From DATGIQ01 sp035295665 (lineage in GTDB: Bacteria; Planctomycetota; Planctomycetia; Gemmatales; Gemmataceae), in NCBI GenBank assembly GCA_035295665.1, contig DATGIQ010000251.1, forward strand, positions 1 to 21,855: a stretch of DNA of 21,855 bases, read 5' to 3'. Of this stretch, positions 7,301 through 14,431 are shown piece by piece; within the stretch, counting starts at the first letter, position 1; every line of letters starts with the position of its first letter. Made by a program: the position numbers and the translations under genes. The notes beneath the pieces are model-generated. The model searched no databases. It was not told the DNA's origin and was given only the letters and a program-made list of their open reading frames with translations.

Positions 7301-8296
7301 TTAACGCGGATGCAAAGCGCTCGAGGGTCGCTCCTCCCGGACGGTGGGGCCGATCTGTCTTTGATGTCGCAAAGCCCAGCTGATCCCGGTCAGCGTGCCA
7401 ACGATCAGCAAGACCAGCCCACTGGGTTCTGGTGTGGGCGTTGCAAGGAAGCCTGACAGACCGTGGCCTTGGTCGTAGGCTCCCACGATTTGGCCCGAGT
7501 TGTTGATTGCATAGGCATAGGTCCCCGCTGCGCCAGGGGCATCGAGGGTCGTGTAGCTCCCATCTTGGAACAGGAAGCCGTGCTGCCGTCCCGCAGCATC
7601 GAAGTACACCCCCACGATTTGGCCCGCATCGTTAATCCCTTCAGCCTTGGCTTCGATGGAGCCGGGCGGGTCGAGCGTGGTGTAGTCCTGGCCACTACGC
7701 AGAAACGCGTGCTCATTGCCGACCGTATCAAAGTACACCCCCACGATTTGGCCGGAGGCGTTGATGCCATGAGCGATGGTGGTGTTGATGGCCCCCGGCG
7801 GGTCGAACGTCGTGTACTGACCGCCGCTCAGAAGAAAACCGTGGTACGGGCCGTTTGGATCTCCCTGCACGACGCCCACGATTTGGCTCAGCGCATTAAT
7901 TCCGTTGGCTTGTGCGGAACTCGATCCAGGCGGATCGACCGTCGTGAGCGTGCCCCCACTGAGCAGGAAGCCGTGCTGCACGCCGGCCGTGTTATAAGCG
8001 CCGACAATCTGGCCCAGGTTGTTGATCCCGGAGGCGTATGGATTGCTCCAGCCCGGTTGGTCGAGGGTGGAATAGACCCCCGATCGCAAGAGGAAGGCAT
8101 GGCTGCCGCCGCCGGCCAGGTATTCACCCACGATTTGACCGGCGTCGCTGAGCCCAAACGCCTCGGTGAAGATCGAACCCGGGACGCTCAGCGTGGTATA
8201 GCCGTAACTCGGTTGCGCAAGCCCTTGGCCCACGCCGCCGACGAGGGCCAAGACCGCAACGGAGGCCGATACCAGGAGATTGCGAACCGGTGTCAT
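7301..8296 (-). CDS. HAF-repeat exported protein with PEP-CTERM sorting signal
   Basis: The protein has 331 residues. A signal peptide spans 1-28 (LLVSASVAVLALVGGVGQGLAQ). Six tandem repeats of about 43 residues follow, starting near 33, 75, 117, 161, 205 and 248. Each carries a YTTLDPPG-like strand, a GIN-x-x-GQIVG core and an HGFLLSGG/HAFL ending, the pattern of the 'HAF' extracellular repeat family. At the DNA level the GQIVG codons recur about every 130 bases. The C-terminus is a PEP-CTERM signal: TPEPSGL (288-294), a hydrophobic stretch (LVLLIVGTLTGISWAL) and basic RHQR (310-313). Such signals direct exosortase-dependent processing at the envelope. Unusually, 17-18 residues follow the basic cluster (IGPTVREERPSSALHPR), partly encoded by repeat DNA. 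No exosortase gene is in the window. No good ribosome-binding site precedes the ATG. Confidence 0.92.
   Translation of the reverse strand: MTPVRNLLVSASVAVLALVGGVGQGLAQPSYGYTTLSVPGSIFTEAFGLSDAGQIVGEYLAGGGSHAFLLRSGVYSTLDQPGWSNPYASGINNLGQIVGAYNTAGVQHGFLLSGGTLTTVDPPGSSSAQANGINALSQIVGVVQGDPNGPYHGFLLSGGQYTTFDPPGAINTTIAHGINASGQIVGVYFDTVGNEHAFLRSGQDYTTLDPPGSIEAKAEGINDAGQIVGVYFDAAGRQHGFLFQDGSYTTLDAPGAAGTYAYAINNSGQIVGAYDQGHGLSGFLATPTPEPSGLVLLIVGTLTGISWALRHQRQIGPTVREERPSSALHPR
7329..7355. repeat. Second copy of the terminator-stem sequence, within coding sequence
   Basis: CGCTCCTCCCGGACGGT and the following GGGGCCGATC match 7158-7185 apart from one missing base and one substitution. The copy lies in the last codons of the PEP-CTERM gene and encodes part of its extra tail (residues about 315-323). 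Confidence 0.65.
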
Positions 8297-8424
8297 CGAG
8301 ATGTCAGCAGATCGAGGAAATCACAGCCGACGCTTGCTACCAACTCGATTGTGGGCGGCGACAACGTGGTCGTCAACAGAAAAGTGGGGGTGGGGATGTT
8401 CCGAAAAAATCAAATTTGAAGTGG

Positions 8425-8452
8425 TTGACAGATGGTTCGAGCCGGTTATACT
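8425..8452 (+). promoter_or_regulatory. Near-consensus housekeeping sigma promoter
   Basis: TTGACA (8425-8430) and TATACT (8447-8452) are separated by 16 bases. This is the strongest promoter-like match I found in the window. Transcription would start near 8458-8460, about 378 bases upstream of the next start codon, leaving an unusually long leader or a separate RNA. Confidence 0.7.
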
Positions 8453-8458
8453 AATTGT

Positions 8459-8749
8459 TCTGCCCCCCGTGGTGGGTGGATTTCGGCAGAGCGACTCGGG
8501 CCGATCGCCCAACCTGCTGACTCGAAGCCAGTCCACATTCGCGGTCCTCTTGGCCTTGGGACTGGACATCGAGCGGATGACGGAACAGGAACCAGAGAAT
8601 TTTTGAGAAAATGCGCTCATTTTGCCCCTGCATTTACGTTTAACAATGAAGGGCGGTACGTTCGATTGTGCGCGCCGCGCGGACATTGAACGCCGTCCAT
8701 GACCGCGGACTGGGAAGCGGTCTCGACTCGCTGTCGCAGCGATTGTTTT
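8459..8749 (+). ncRNA. Candidate small RNA or attenuated leader
   Basis: The segment runs from the predicted start of the 8425-8452 promoter to a terminator-like hairpin at 8728-8749. Several local stems are visible. CCAGTCC (8528-8534) pairs with GGACTGG (8559-8565), extended by CTCGA (8521-8525) with TCGAG (8569-8573). GACCGC (8701-8706) pairs with GCGGTC (8717-8722). No long open frame with a ribosome-binding site is present; the short frame at 8577-8606 would encode nine residues. I do not recognise an RNA family. It may equally be a 5' leader controlling the gene at 8837. Confidence 0.35.
8728..8749 (+). terminator. Possible intrinsic terminator ahead of the exported-protein gene
   Basis: TCGCTG (8728-8733) pairs with CAGCGA (8737-8742) around a three-base loop and is followed by TTGTTTTG. 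The stem is short, so this is a moderate call. It would end or attenuate transcripts from the promoter at 8425 before they reach the start codon at 8837. Confidence 0.4.
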
Positions 8750-8836
8750 GTCTCGTGTGTTCACCGTAGTTTGCGTTGCCGCATCCGGGTGTGGAGCCCG
8801 GGCGGATAACGCCCTGTTTCACAAGGAGAAGTAGCT

Positions 8837-9637
8837 ATGTTTCGATCCGGCCGGGTCCAAGTGATGTTTGCCCTGGCAGTAGCGGTCGTGGCCCTGGGCA
8901 CCGTTGCAGTGCCGCAGGCGGCTGCGCAACCGAGTGGTGTATGGCTGCCGCTGCAACTGTTCGGTTACAATGCAGACGTGATCACCGACGCCGATCAGAA
9001 CGTCCGGTTTGCCCAGCTCTTTGATTCGGGCTGCTGCGGATGGTTCGAAACGGGCGCCATCGATGACAATGGCACCGAGCACGATGACGGCATTCCCGCC
9101 GGCTCGACCTTCCCGAGCTTGACCGGGAGCGGCGTGAATTACCTCATTCAGCCAGCCGTTTACAACAACGTGCTCCAGATTTCGAATAACGCCGGCGCCC
9201 AGGCTCAGGGTGTGCCCGCCTCCGGCACGCTGACCCTGGTCACCCCCGCCCCCTATAGCCAGATTGCCGTCTTCGCATCGTCCGGCAATTCGAATGGCAC
9301 GGCTCAGGGGCAGCTGGTCATCAACTATGCCGACGGCACCTCTACTGATCCCATCAACTTCGATGCACACGACTGGTGCGGTGGGACAAGCCCCGCCTCC
9401 GTCATCCCGGTCGCTCCGTTCTCGGAAAGCGGCGGGATTGGCCGCGTCGGCAACGGTCTGACGGCCACCGGTTCTTCGAAGTTCTCCTACCAGTTCACCT
9501 GCGGTCCTCAGGGTTTCGAAGCCTATGAAACCATCATCGCGACCGACAACACGAAGAACATCGTGAGCGTCACGTTCACTCCTCCCGACTCCGGCACGAA
9601 TCGGGCGAACGTGTTCGGGATCAGCGCCATTCCGTAA
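8837..9637 (+). CDS. Small secreted beta-rich protein of unknown function
   Basis: The protein has 266 residues. AAGGAG at 8823-8828, 8 bases before the ATG, fixes the start. Residues 1-30 are a clear signal peptide (VMFALAVAVVALGTVAVPQAAA, cut before Gln31). The rest is Gly/Thr/Ser/Asn-rich and beta-like. GTLTLVTPAPYSQIAVFASSG (130-150), VINYADGTSTDPINFDAHDW (161-180), GGIGRVGNG (199-207) and NIVSVTFTPP (241-250) follow the layout of the extracellular beta-sandwich domain found in many PEP-CTERM proteins, with a DGS/T strand, a DW motif and a GR motif. Here no PEP-CTERM tail exists. Four cysteines (66, 67, 181, 222) could form disulfides outside the cytoplasm. Substrate or partner is unknown. 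A perfect terminator follows. Confidence 0.88.
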   Translation: MFRSGRVQVMFALAVAVVALGTVAVPQAAAQPSGVWLPLQLFGYNADVITDADQNVRFAQLFDSGCCGWFETGAIDDNGTEHDDGIPAGSTFPSLTGSGVNYLIQPAVYNNVLQISNNAGAQAQGVPASGTLTLVTPAPYSQIAVFASSGNSNGTAQGQLVINYADGTSTDPINFDAHDWCGGTSPASVIPVAPFSESGGIGRVGNGLTATGSSKFSYQFTCGPQGFEAYETIIATDNTKNIVSVTFTPPDSGTNRANVFGISAIP

Positions 9638-9670
9638 CTGGGAACGGCATCCGAAACTGATTGCGTTGTT

Positions 9671-9713
9671 CGCAACAAAGAAGGCCACCCGACGGGTGGC
9701 CTTCTTTGTTGCG
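9671..9713. terminator. Perfect bidirectional terminator hairpin
   Basis: Twenty-base arms beginning CGCAACAAAGAAGGCC (9671-9690) and ending at 9713 are exact reverse complements around a GAC loop. The AAAGAA/TTCTTT portion gives a U-rich tail in either direction. It lies between the convergent exported-protein gene (+) and HEAT-repeat gene (-), so it can serve both. Confidence 0.88.
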
Positions 9714-9823
9714 CGGACACCGGCAGCAGCACGACTCGGTAAGAGCGGGTGAGCCCAGCGCGAAGCGCGGAGGCGAAGCGCTTCAAGTGTTACCGTCCGC
9801 CGTTGACTCCGCCCGCCCTGTCC

Positions 9824-12800
9824 TCACCCGCCGATTTTTTTCAGCGCCAGCTCCGCTTGCGCCCGCACAGCTTGGTCGGGGTCTACAGAAGCCTTCCGCA
9901 ACGACGGAACCGCTTCCTGAGCCTCAGCGCCAATTTCGCCCAGAGCCTGGGCGGCTTCCTTCCGCAGGGCCGCGGAAGCCTCTTGCGGCAAGCGCGCCGC
10001 CGGTCCCTTGCCTTCCAATACCTGGATGAGCGGAGGAACCGCCTGCTTGGCCGCCCGAGGATCCATCTTCGCAAGGGCCAGGGCAAAGTACGGATGGCAA
10101 TCCGCGAGCTGCGAATCCTTCAACACGTCGCACAGGGCCGGCACCGCCGACTTCGCCTCTGCACCCATCATGGCCAGGGCGCGGGCCGCCTCCTGGCAGA
10201 GCGGCGCCGGTCGTGAAATGGGAACGCCGTAGGGGCCAGGAATCATTAACATGTTCGGTTGAACATACGTGAACGGACTCTTCAGCGCCGCGACCAACAC
10301 CCCAATCACTCCCTCGGTTCGATGATCGATCCGCCAAAGGGCCAGCGCTGCCTGGACGCGGGCTTGGTTATCGGATCCAATCGCCACGTTGGTAAGATCG
10401 GGAACGGTGGACTTGGCGGCTGGACCAATGCGGCCAAGGGCCTGAGCGGCTTTGGTGCGGGCCGGCGCGTCATCCCACAGGATGCGCTCGGCCCAGCCGA
10501 TGGCCTCGGCGCCGGGCGAAGGAAGCCGGGCCAAGGCATCCAGAGCGCGAACGCGGAAGGGGTGGTTCTTTTCCCGGAAAATTTCCAGGAGCACCGGCAA
10601 GATGCCCGGCGCGCTCGGCTCCACCGCGGCCAACGCCAGGGCCGCCTCGGCTCGGATGGCGGGGTCCTGGCTGGCGGCAGCCTCAACCAGTGCCGGCACG
10701 GCCATTCGAGCGTTCGGGCCAATGCGGCCCAATGCGGCCGCGGCTTGGCCGCGCCAGCCCAAGTCGCGGTTGCCCAACATCTCCACCAGCGCCAAGTTCG
10801 CCGCAGGACTACCCGATTCGACATAGGCCAGCGCTTCCGCCGTGAAAATCCGGTCGAAGTTCGTATCGCCACGCAACAGTTCGGTCAACGCCGGGATCGC
10901 AGCCCGTGCCGCCGTGCCCAGCTGTCCGAGGACCTTCACTGCTTCCTGACGGACGAGCGCGTCCTTGTCTTTGAGCGCGCGGACGAGCGCCGGCACACCG
11001 TCGGCCCCATTGCGCTCCGGCCGTCCGAGCGCCCGAACCGCTTGCAAACGAATCAGCGGATCGCCATCTTCAATCTGTTTGGCCAGGAACGCATTGCCCG
11101 TCGGTCCCGTCCGCGAAAGGGCATGGGCACACCGAAGCCGGGATCGTTTGACCGAACTCGCATACTGCCGTTCCACAGTCTCCACGATTTCGGGCCCGCC
11201 GATTTGCCTCAGGGCGGACCCGATCCGCTCGGCGGCGTCGATATCGACATTGTCATCGTTGAGCGCATTGAGGAGGGCCGGAATTGCATCCTTGGCCTGT
11301 GGACCGGACTTGGCCAGCGCCTCGATGGTGCGCATGGCTTGCGGTCGCTGCCTCAAGTTCTTGATCGTGGGGATGAGCACGGGGATTGCTTCCGAAACCT
11401 GCTCGGGGACGCTGCAAAGGGCCATCGCTACGTCGATCCGTGTAGTTATGTCCGCGTCCTTGAGGGCCTCTCGGAGAGCCGGGACAGCACTCGCCGGAAC
11501 CGGCCCCATTTGTGCCAGGACCGCCGCACTGAAACGACGCAGGACCGCGTTCTTGTCCTTGAGCCCGTCGAGCAGGGCCGGAGCCACTGCATTCGCCGTG
11601 CGCTCCACGTGCCAAAGGGCTTGGGCCGCCTGAAGACGAACGCGGAGATCAGGATCCGCAAGCGCCCGCGTGAGTGCCGGAACTGCGTCATGGGCAGCCG
11701 GACCCATTTGGCCCAGGATCTCGGCCACGATCGGGCGGATGGAAGGATCCCCTTCGGTCAGGGCTTTCCCGAGGAGCGGCACCACCTCGGTTCCCATTTG
11801 CACGAGAGCCGGAACCGTCACGCTGCGAATGGCGGGGTAATGGCTTGCCAACGCTTCGAGCAACTTTGGTGCAGCCGGCGTGGCGGCCGGGCCGAGTTGG
11901 GCCAGGGCCTGGATGACAAACGGCCGATGGTACGATTCCTCCTGATTCCACGTATCGAGGATTGCCTGGACCGATTCGGGGCGGAGTTGGCTCAGCGCCT
12001 GAACCGCAGCCGTGGCGATCGAGGCCATGGGATCGTAGAGGAGCTCGATGAGGTATGGGACCGCGGCCTTGGCATCCGGGCCGATCTTTTCAAGGGCGTG
12101 AGCTGCCTGGAAGCGAAGCTCAAAGGAAGGTTCGCTCAGCAGCTCGATGAGTACGGGAATAGCCGGCTTGGTCTCCGCCGGACCAATGTGCATGAGGACC
12201 GTGGCGGCATCGTAGCGGACATTGGGGTCGCGACTTTTGAGCGCTGCGCGCAGGGCCGGCGCTAGCTTGCGAAGGTCTTCAGGACGCATCTGGCGGAGCA
12301 TGCGCGCAGGCCGAGCCGCGAATTCCGCATGATGGTCACGCAGCAGCTCCACAAGTATGGGGGCCGCGGCCACCACTTCGGGAGCAGCGAGGGACTGGAG
12401 CCTTTGGGCCGCCTGCATGCGAATGCGCGGCTGCGGATCTTTCAGGGCTTCGAGCACCACGGGAATGGCTGCTTTGACCTCGGCGGGTCCCATTTGTAGG
12501 AGACTTTCCGCAGCCGTAGATCGGACGTCTTGACGCTCACTGTGCAGCAGCTCAACCAGCACCGGAATGCTGGTCTTGGCATCGGCGCCACCCAACTGCT
12601 GCACTGCCCGGGCAGCCTCCAGACGAATCGACGGGTCCGCATCCTTCAAGAGGGCCGCCAGCACGGAGCGAGCCGCCTTGCCGTCGGCGGGGTTGAGCTG
12701 GGCCAGCGACCAGGCCGCCTGGGCGCGCACTGCCGGCTCGGAATCCTCGAGCGCATCGGCCAGCGCGGGGGTAACCGCCTTGGTGTCGACATAGCGCATC

Positions 12801-14194
12801 TGGCGGAGCATTCGCGCTGCCTGAATCCGGTAAAACGCTTGCTTGTCGCGCAGCATTTCCAGCAGGGCCGGGACGGCTGCGGCCACCGCTTGGGGTTTCA
12901 GCTGGCTCAGTACGCTGGTGACATAGTTGCGAACCGTTTGCTCGGTGTCGGTGAGCAAATGAACAAGGGCCGGGATGGCATCCTTGGCCTGTTGTTCTTC
13001 CATCTGCCCCACCATCTTGGCCGCCAGCATCCGAACTGGGGGCTGGGAATCGTGCATTGCCTCCGTGAGCACGGCCGTGGCGGTCTTGGGATCGACGGCA
13101 CGCATTCCCAGAAGGACGCCCAGCGTTTCCAGGCGAACATTGGCATCCTTCTCCTTGAGCTGATCCTGGAGTGCGGCGACAGCCGCCTTGCGCGCCACCG
13201 GGTCCAGTTGCCGTAGAACATAGGTGGCGCGTGCCCGGAGGCCTTGCGCAGGGTCTTTGAGCAGGGCGACAAACGCTCGGGCGGCGGCTTCGGGCTCGAC
13301 GGCCGTCAGACCTACGGTATTGGCGGCTTGCAGGCGAATTTCCGGCGACGGGTCTCGGAGCAGATCCAGCAGCACCGGCACGGCCGCTTTTTTCTCAGCC
13401 GGCCCAGCTTGCATCAGGCTTTGGGCGGACACGAGCCGGGTGGCTGGCTCGGGATCCCGAAGCGTTTCCATCAAGACGGGGATAGCGTCCTTCCGTTCGG
13501 GGGCATTGGTCCGCCACAACGCCTGGGCCGCCCGGGCCCGGATACCGGGGTGCGCGTCCTTGAGCAACTCCACCAACGCCGGCGTGATCGTCTTGGCCTC
13601 GGGGCCGGCGGTCTGGCCCAGGAACTGGGCGGCGGTCAGACGGATCTCCGCGTCCTTATCCTGGAGTGCAGCCTCGACCGCTGGAACCAAGGTCTTCGAT
13701 ACCGCAGGGCCGATCTGCCAAAGCGTCCGCATCGCTTCGAGCCGAACATCGGCACGCGGCTCGTCTTTGAGAATGGCAATCAGGGCCGGCGCCGCCGAGC
13801 GGGCCCCGACTTTGAGCGGGGCCAAGAGCTGGGTCGCATGGAGGCGCGCGTCGGCATCGCCGTTCTTCAGCAGCGCGATCAGGTCGGGGACGACGGCACG
13901 CAGACGCGGAGCACCGAGCTGCTGGAGCAACTGAACGGCCTCCAGCCGGGTGGCGCGTTGCGGGGCCCCAAGCAGCCCGACCAGGGCATGCAACGCCATC
14001 TTGCCCTGGCCCATCTGCGTCAAGAGCTGGGCCGCCTGAAGGCGGACGCTGGGATCTTTGTCCTGGAGCGCCTCAACAAGGGCTTCGGGGACCTCGGCAG
14101 GCTGGGCGCTTTCCCGGGCAGGCTGGTCCGCGCCCTGAACCATCAATCCACCGCCGAACACAATCATCAAGCTGAGAAGCAGGTGCTTACCCAT
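9824..14194 (-). CDS. Giant exported HEAT-repeat protein
   Basis: The protein has 1456 residues. The ATG at 14194 is chosen because CGGAG lies 7 bases upstream; an in-frame TTG six bases earlier is less likely. Residues 1-21 (MGKHLLLSLMIVFGGGLMVQG) form a signal peptide. The remainder is an almost unbroken run of about 37-residue HEAT repeats (PBS-lyase HEAT-like type), roughly 38 copies. The consensus is close to AIPVLIELLKDPDPxVRLQAAxAL, followed by a short turn with GPxAK. Such solenoids are binding scaffolds; no catalytic domain, transmembrane anchor or PEP-CTERM tail is seen. The predicted location is periplasmic or secreted, unusual for a HEAT array this long. It is divergent from the DUF11 lipoprotein gene, with which it shares a 237-base control region. 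The long plus-strand frames opposite it are shadows. Confidence 0.93.
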   Translation of the reverse strand: MGKHLLLSLMIVFGGGLMVQGADQPARESAQPAEVPEALVEALQDKDPSVRLQAAQLLTQMGQGKMALHALVGLLGAPQRATRLEAVQLLQQLGAPRLRAVVPDLIALLKNGDADARLHATQLLAPLKVGARSAAPALIAILKDEPRADVRLEAMRTLWQIGPAVSKTLVPAVEAALQDKDAEIRLTAAQFLGQTAGPEAKTITPALVELLKDAHPGIRARAAQALWRTNAPERKDAIPVLMETLRDPEPATRLVSAQSLMQAGPAEKKAAVPVLLDLLRDPSPEIRLQAANTVGLTAVEPEAAARAFVALLKDPAQGLRARATYVLRQLDPVARKAAVAALQDQLKEKDANVRLETLGVLLGMRAVDPKTATAVLTEAMHDSQPPVRMLAAKMVGQMEEQQAKDAIPALVHLLTDTEQTVRNYVTSVLSQLKPQAVAAAVPALLEMLRDKQAFYRIQAARMLRQMRYVDTKAVTPALADALEDSEPAVRAQAAWSLAQLNPADGKAARSVLAALLKDADPSIRLEAARAVQQLGGADAKTSIPVLVELLHSERQDVRSTAAESLLQMGPAEVKAAIPVVLEALKDPQPRIRMQAAQRLQSLAAPEVVAAAPILVELLRDHHAEFAARPARMLRQMRPEDLRKLAPALRAALKSRDPNVRYDAATVLMHIGPAETKPAIPVLIELLSEPSFELRFQAAHALEKIGPDAKAAVPYLIELLYDPMASIATAAVQALSQLRPESVQAILDTWNQEESYHRPFVIQALAQLGPAATPAAPKLLEALASHYPAIRSVTVPALVQMGTEVVPLLGKALTEGDPSIRPIVAEILGQMGPAAHDAVPALTRALADPDLRVRLQAAQALWHVERTANAVAPALLDGLKDKNAVLRRFSAAVLAQMGPVPASAVPALREALKDADITTRIDVAMALCSVPEQVSEAIPVLIPTIKNLRQRPQAMRTIEALAKSGPQAKDAIPALLNALNDDNVDIDAAERIGSALRQIGGPEIVETVERQYASSVKRSRLRCAHALSRTGPTGNAFLAKQIEDGDPLIRLQAVRALGRPERNGADGVPALVRALKDKDALVRQEAVKVLGQLGTAARAAIPALTELLRGDTNFDRIFTAEALAYVESGSPAANLALVEMLGNRDLGWRGQAAAALGRIGPNARMAVPALVEAAASQDPAIRAEAALALAAVEPSAPGILPVLLEIFREKNHPFRVRALDALARLPSPGAEAIGWAERILWDDAPARTKAAQALGRIGPAAKSTVPDLTNVAIGSDNQARVQAALALWRIDHRTEGVIGVLVAALKSPFTYVQPNMLMIPGPYGVPISRPAPLCQEAARALAMMGAEAKSAVPALCDVLKDSQLADCHPYFALALAKMDPRAAKQAVPPLIQVLEGKGPAARLPQEASAALRKEAAQALGEIGAEAQEAVPSLRKASVDPDQAVRAQAELALKKIGG

Positions 14195-14289
14195 GAACAA
14201 ACTCCGATCTCACACCGGCAATCGATTAAAAAAGGGGCCAAAGAGTCGTCTTACGGCTGCCGAACAGTCAGTCAAGACGGTATTTCACC

Positions 14290-14317
14290 TTGTCAAGATT
14301 GGAAAATGTCGTATATA
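14290..14317 (+). promoter_or_regulatory. Probable promoter of the DUF11 lipoprotein gene
   Basis: TTGTCA (14290-14295) and TATATA (14312-14317) are spaced 16 bases apart, about 115 bases upstream of the start codon. The same site read on the minus strand contains TTGACA (14296-14291), but without a good -10 for the HEAT gene. Confidence 0.5.
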
Positions 14318-14431
14318 CCGCCTTTTCCCTCTGAAAAATCATGGCTGTCCGAGCCGGAAGGGGAAGCGTGGGCGACGCAGTTTACCCCGCCTTTGCTTCG
14401 GGCTCGGTCCTCCTTGAGGGGAGACGCCTCG

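Larger units (their letters stand above)
8297..8836. other. Divergent intergenic region with promoter and possible small RNA
   Basis: This 540-base gap separates the PEP-CTERM gene (-) from the small exported-protein gene (+). It holds the promoter at 8425-8452 and the candidate transcript and terminator listed separately. A minus-strand frame at 8321-8764 has no recognisable domain and is judged non-coding. A short hairpin, GGGCG-GATAA-CGCCC, lies at 8800-8814, just before the ribosome-binding site of the downstream gene. Confidence 0.5.

Noticed and set aside
7481..8145. Regular DNA repeats about 130 bases apart, considered as a CRISPR-like or satellite array
   Set aside because: They are the codons of the GQIVG core of HAF protein repeats; the units are degenerate and fully coding.
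8459..8640. 6S RNA as an identity for the candidate transcript
   Set aside because: I could not find the long closing stem with a central bubble that defines 6S RNA.
8321..8764. 147-codon minus-strand frame in the divergent gap
   Set aside because: It has no domain or ribosome-binding site, runs opposite the promoter and hairpins, and has a basic low-information composition.
9735..9790. GCGAAGCGC direct repeats near the HEAT gene end
   Set aside because: They are short, GC-rich and irregular; not distinguishable from chance in this composition.
10259..12265. 668-codon plus-strand open frame opposite the HEAT gene
   Set aside because: It is antisense to clear HEAT repeats, has no ribosome-binding site, and is Arg/Gly/His-rich as expected for a GC-rich shadow.
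13244..14431. Upstream extension of the DUF11 lipoprotein frame
   Set aside because: It overlaps the HEAT gene in antisense; the lipoprotein signal and ribosome-binding site define the start at 14432.
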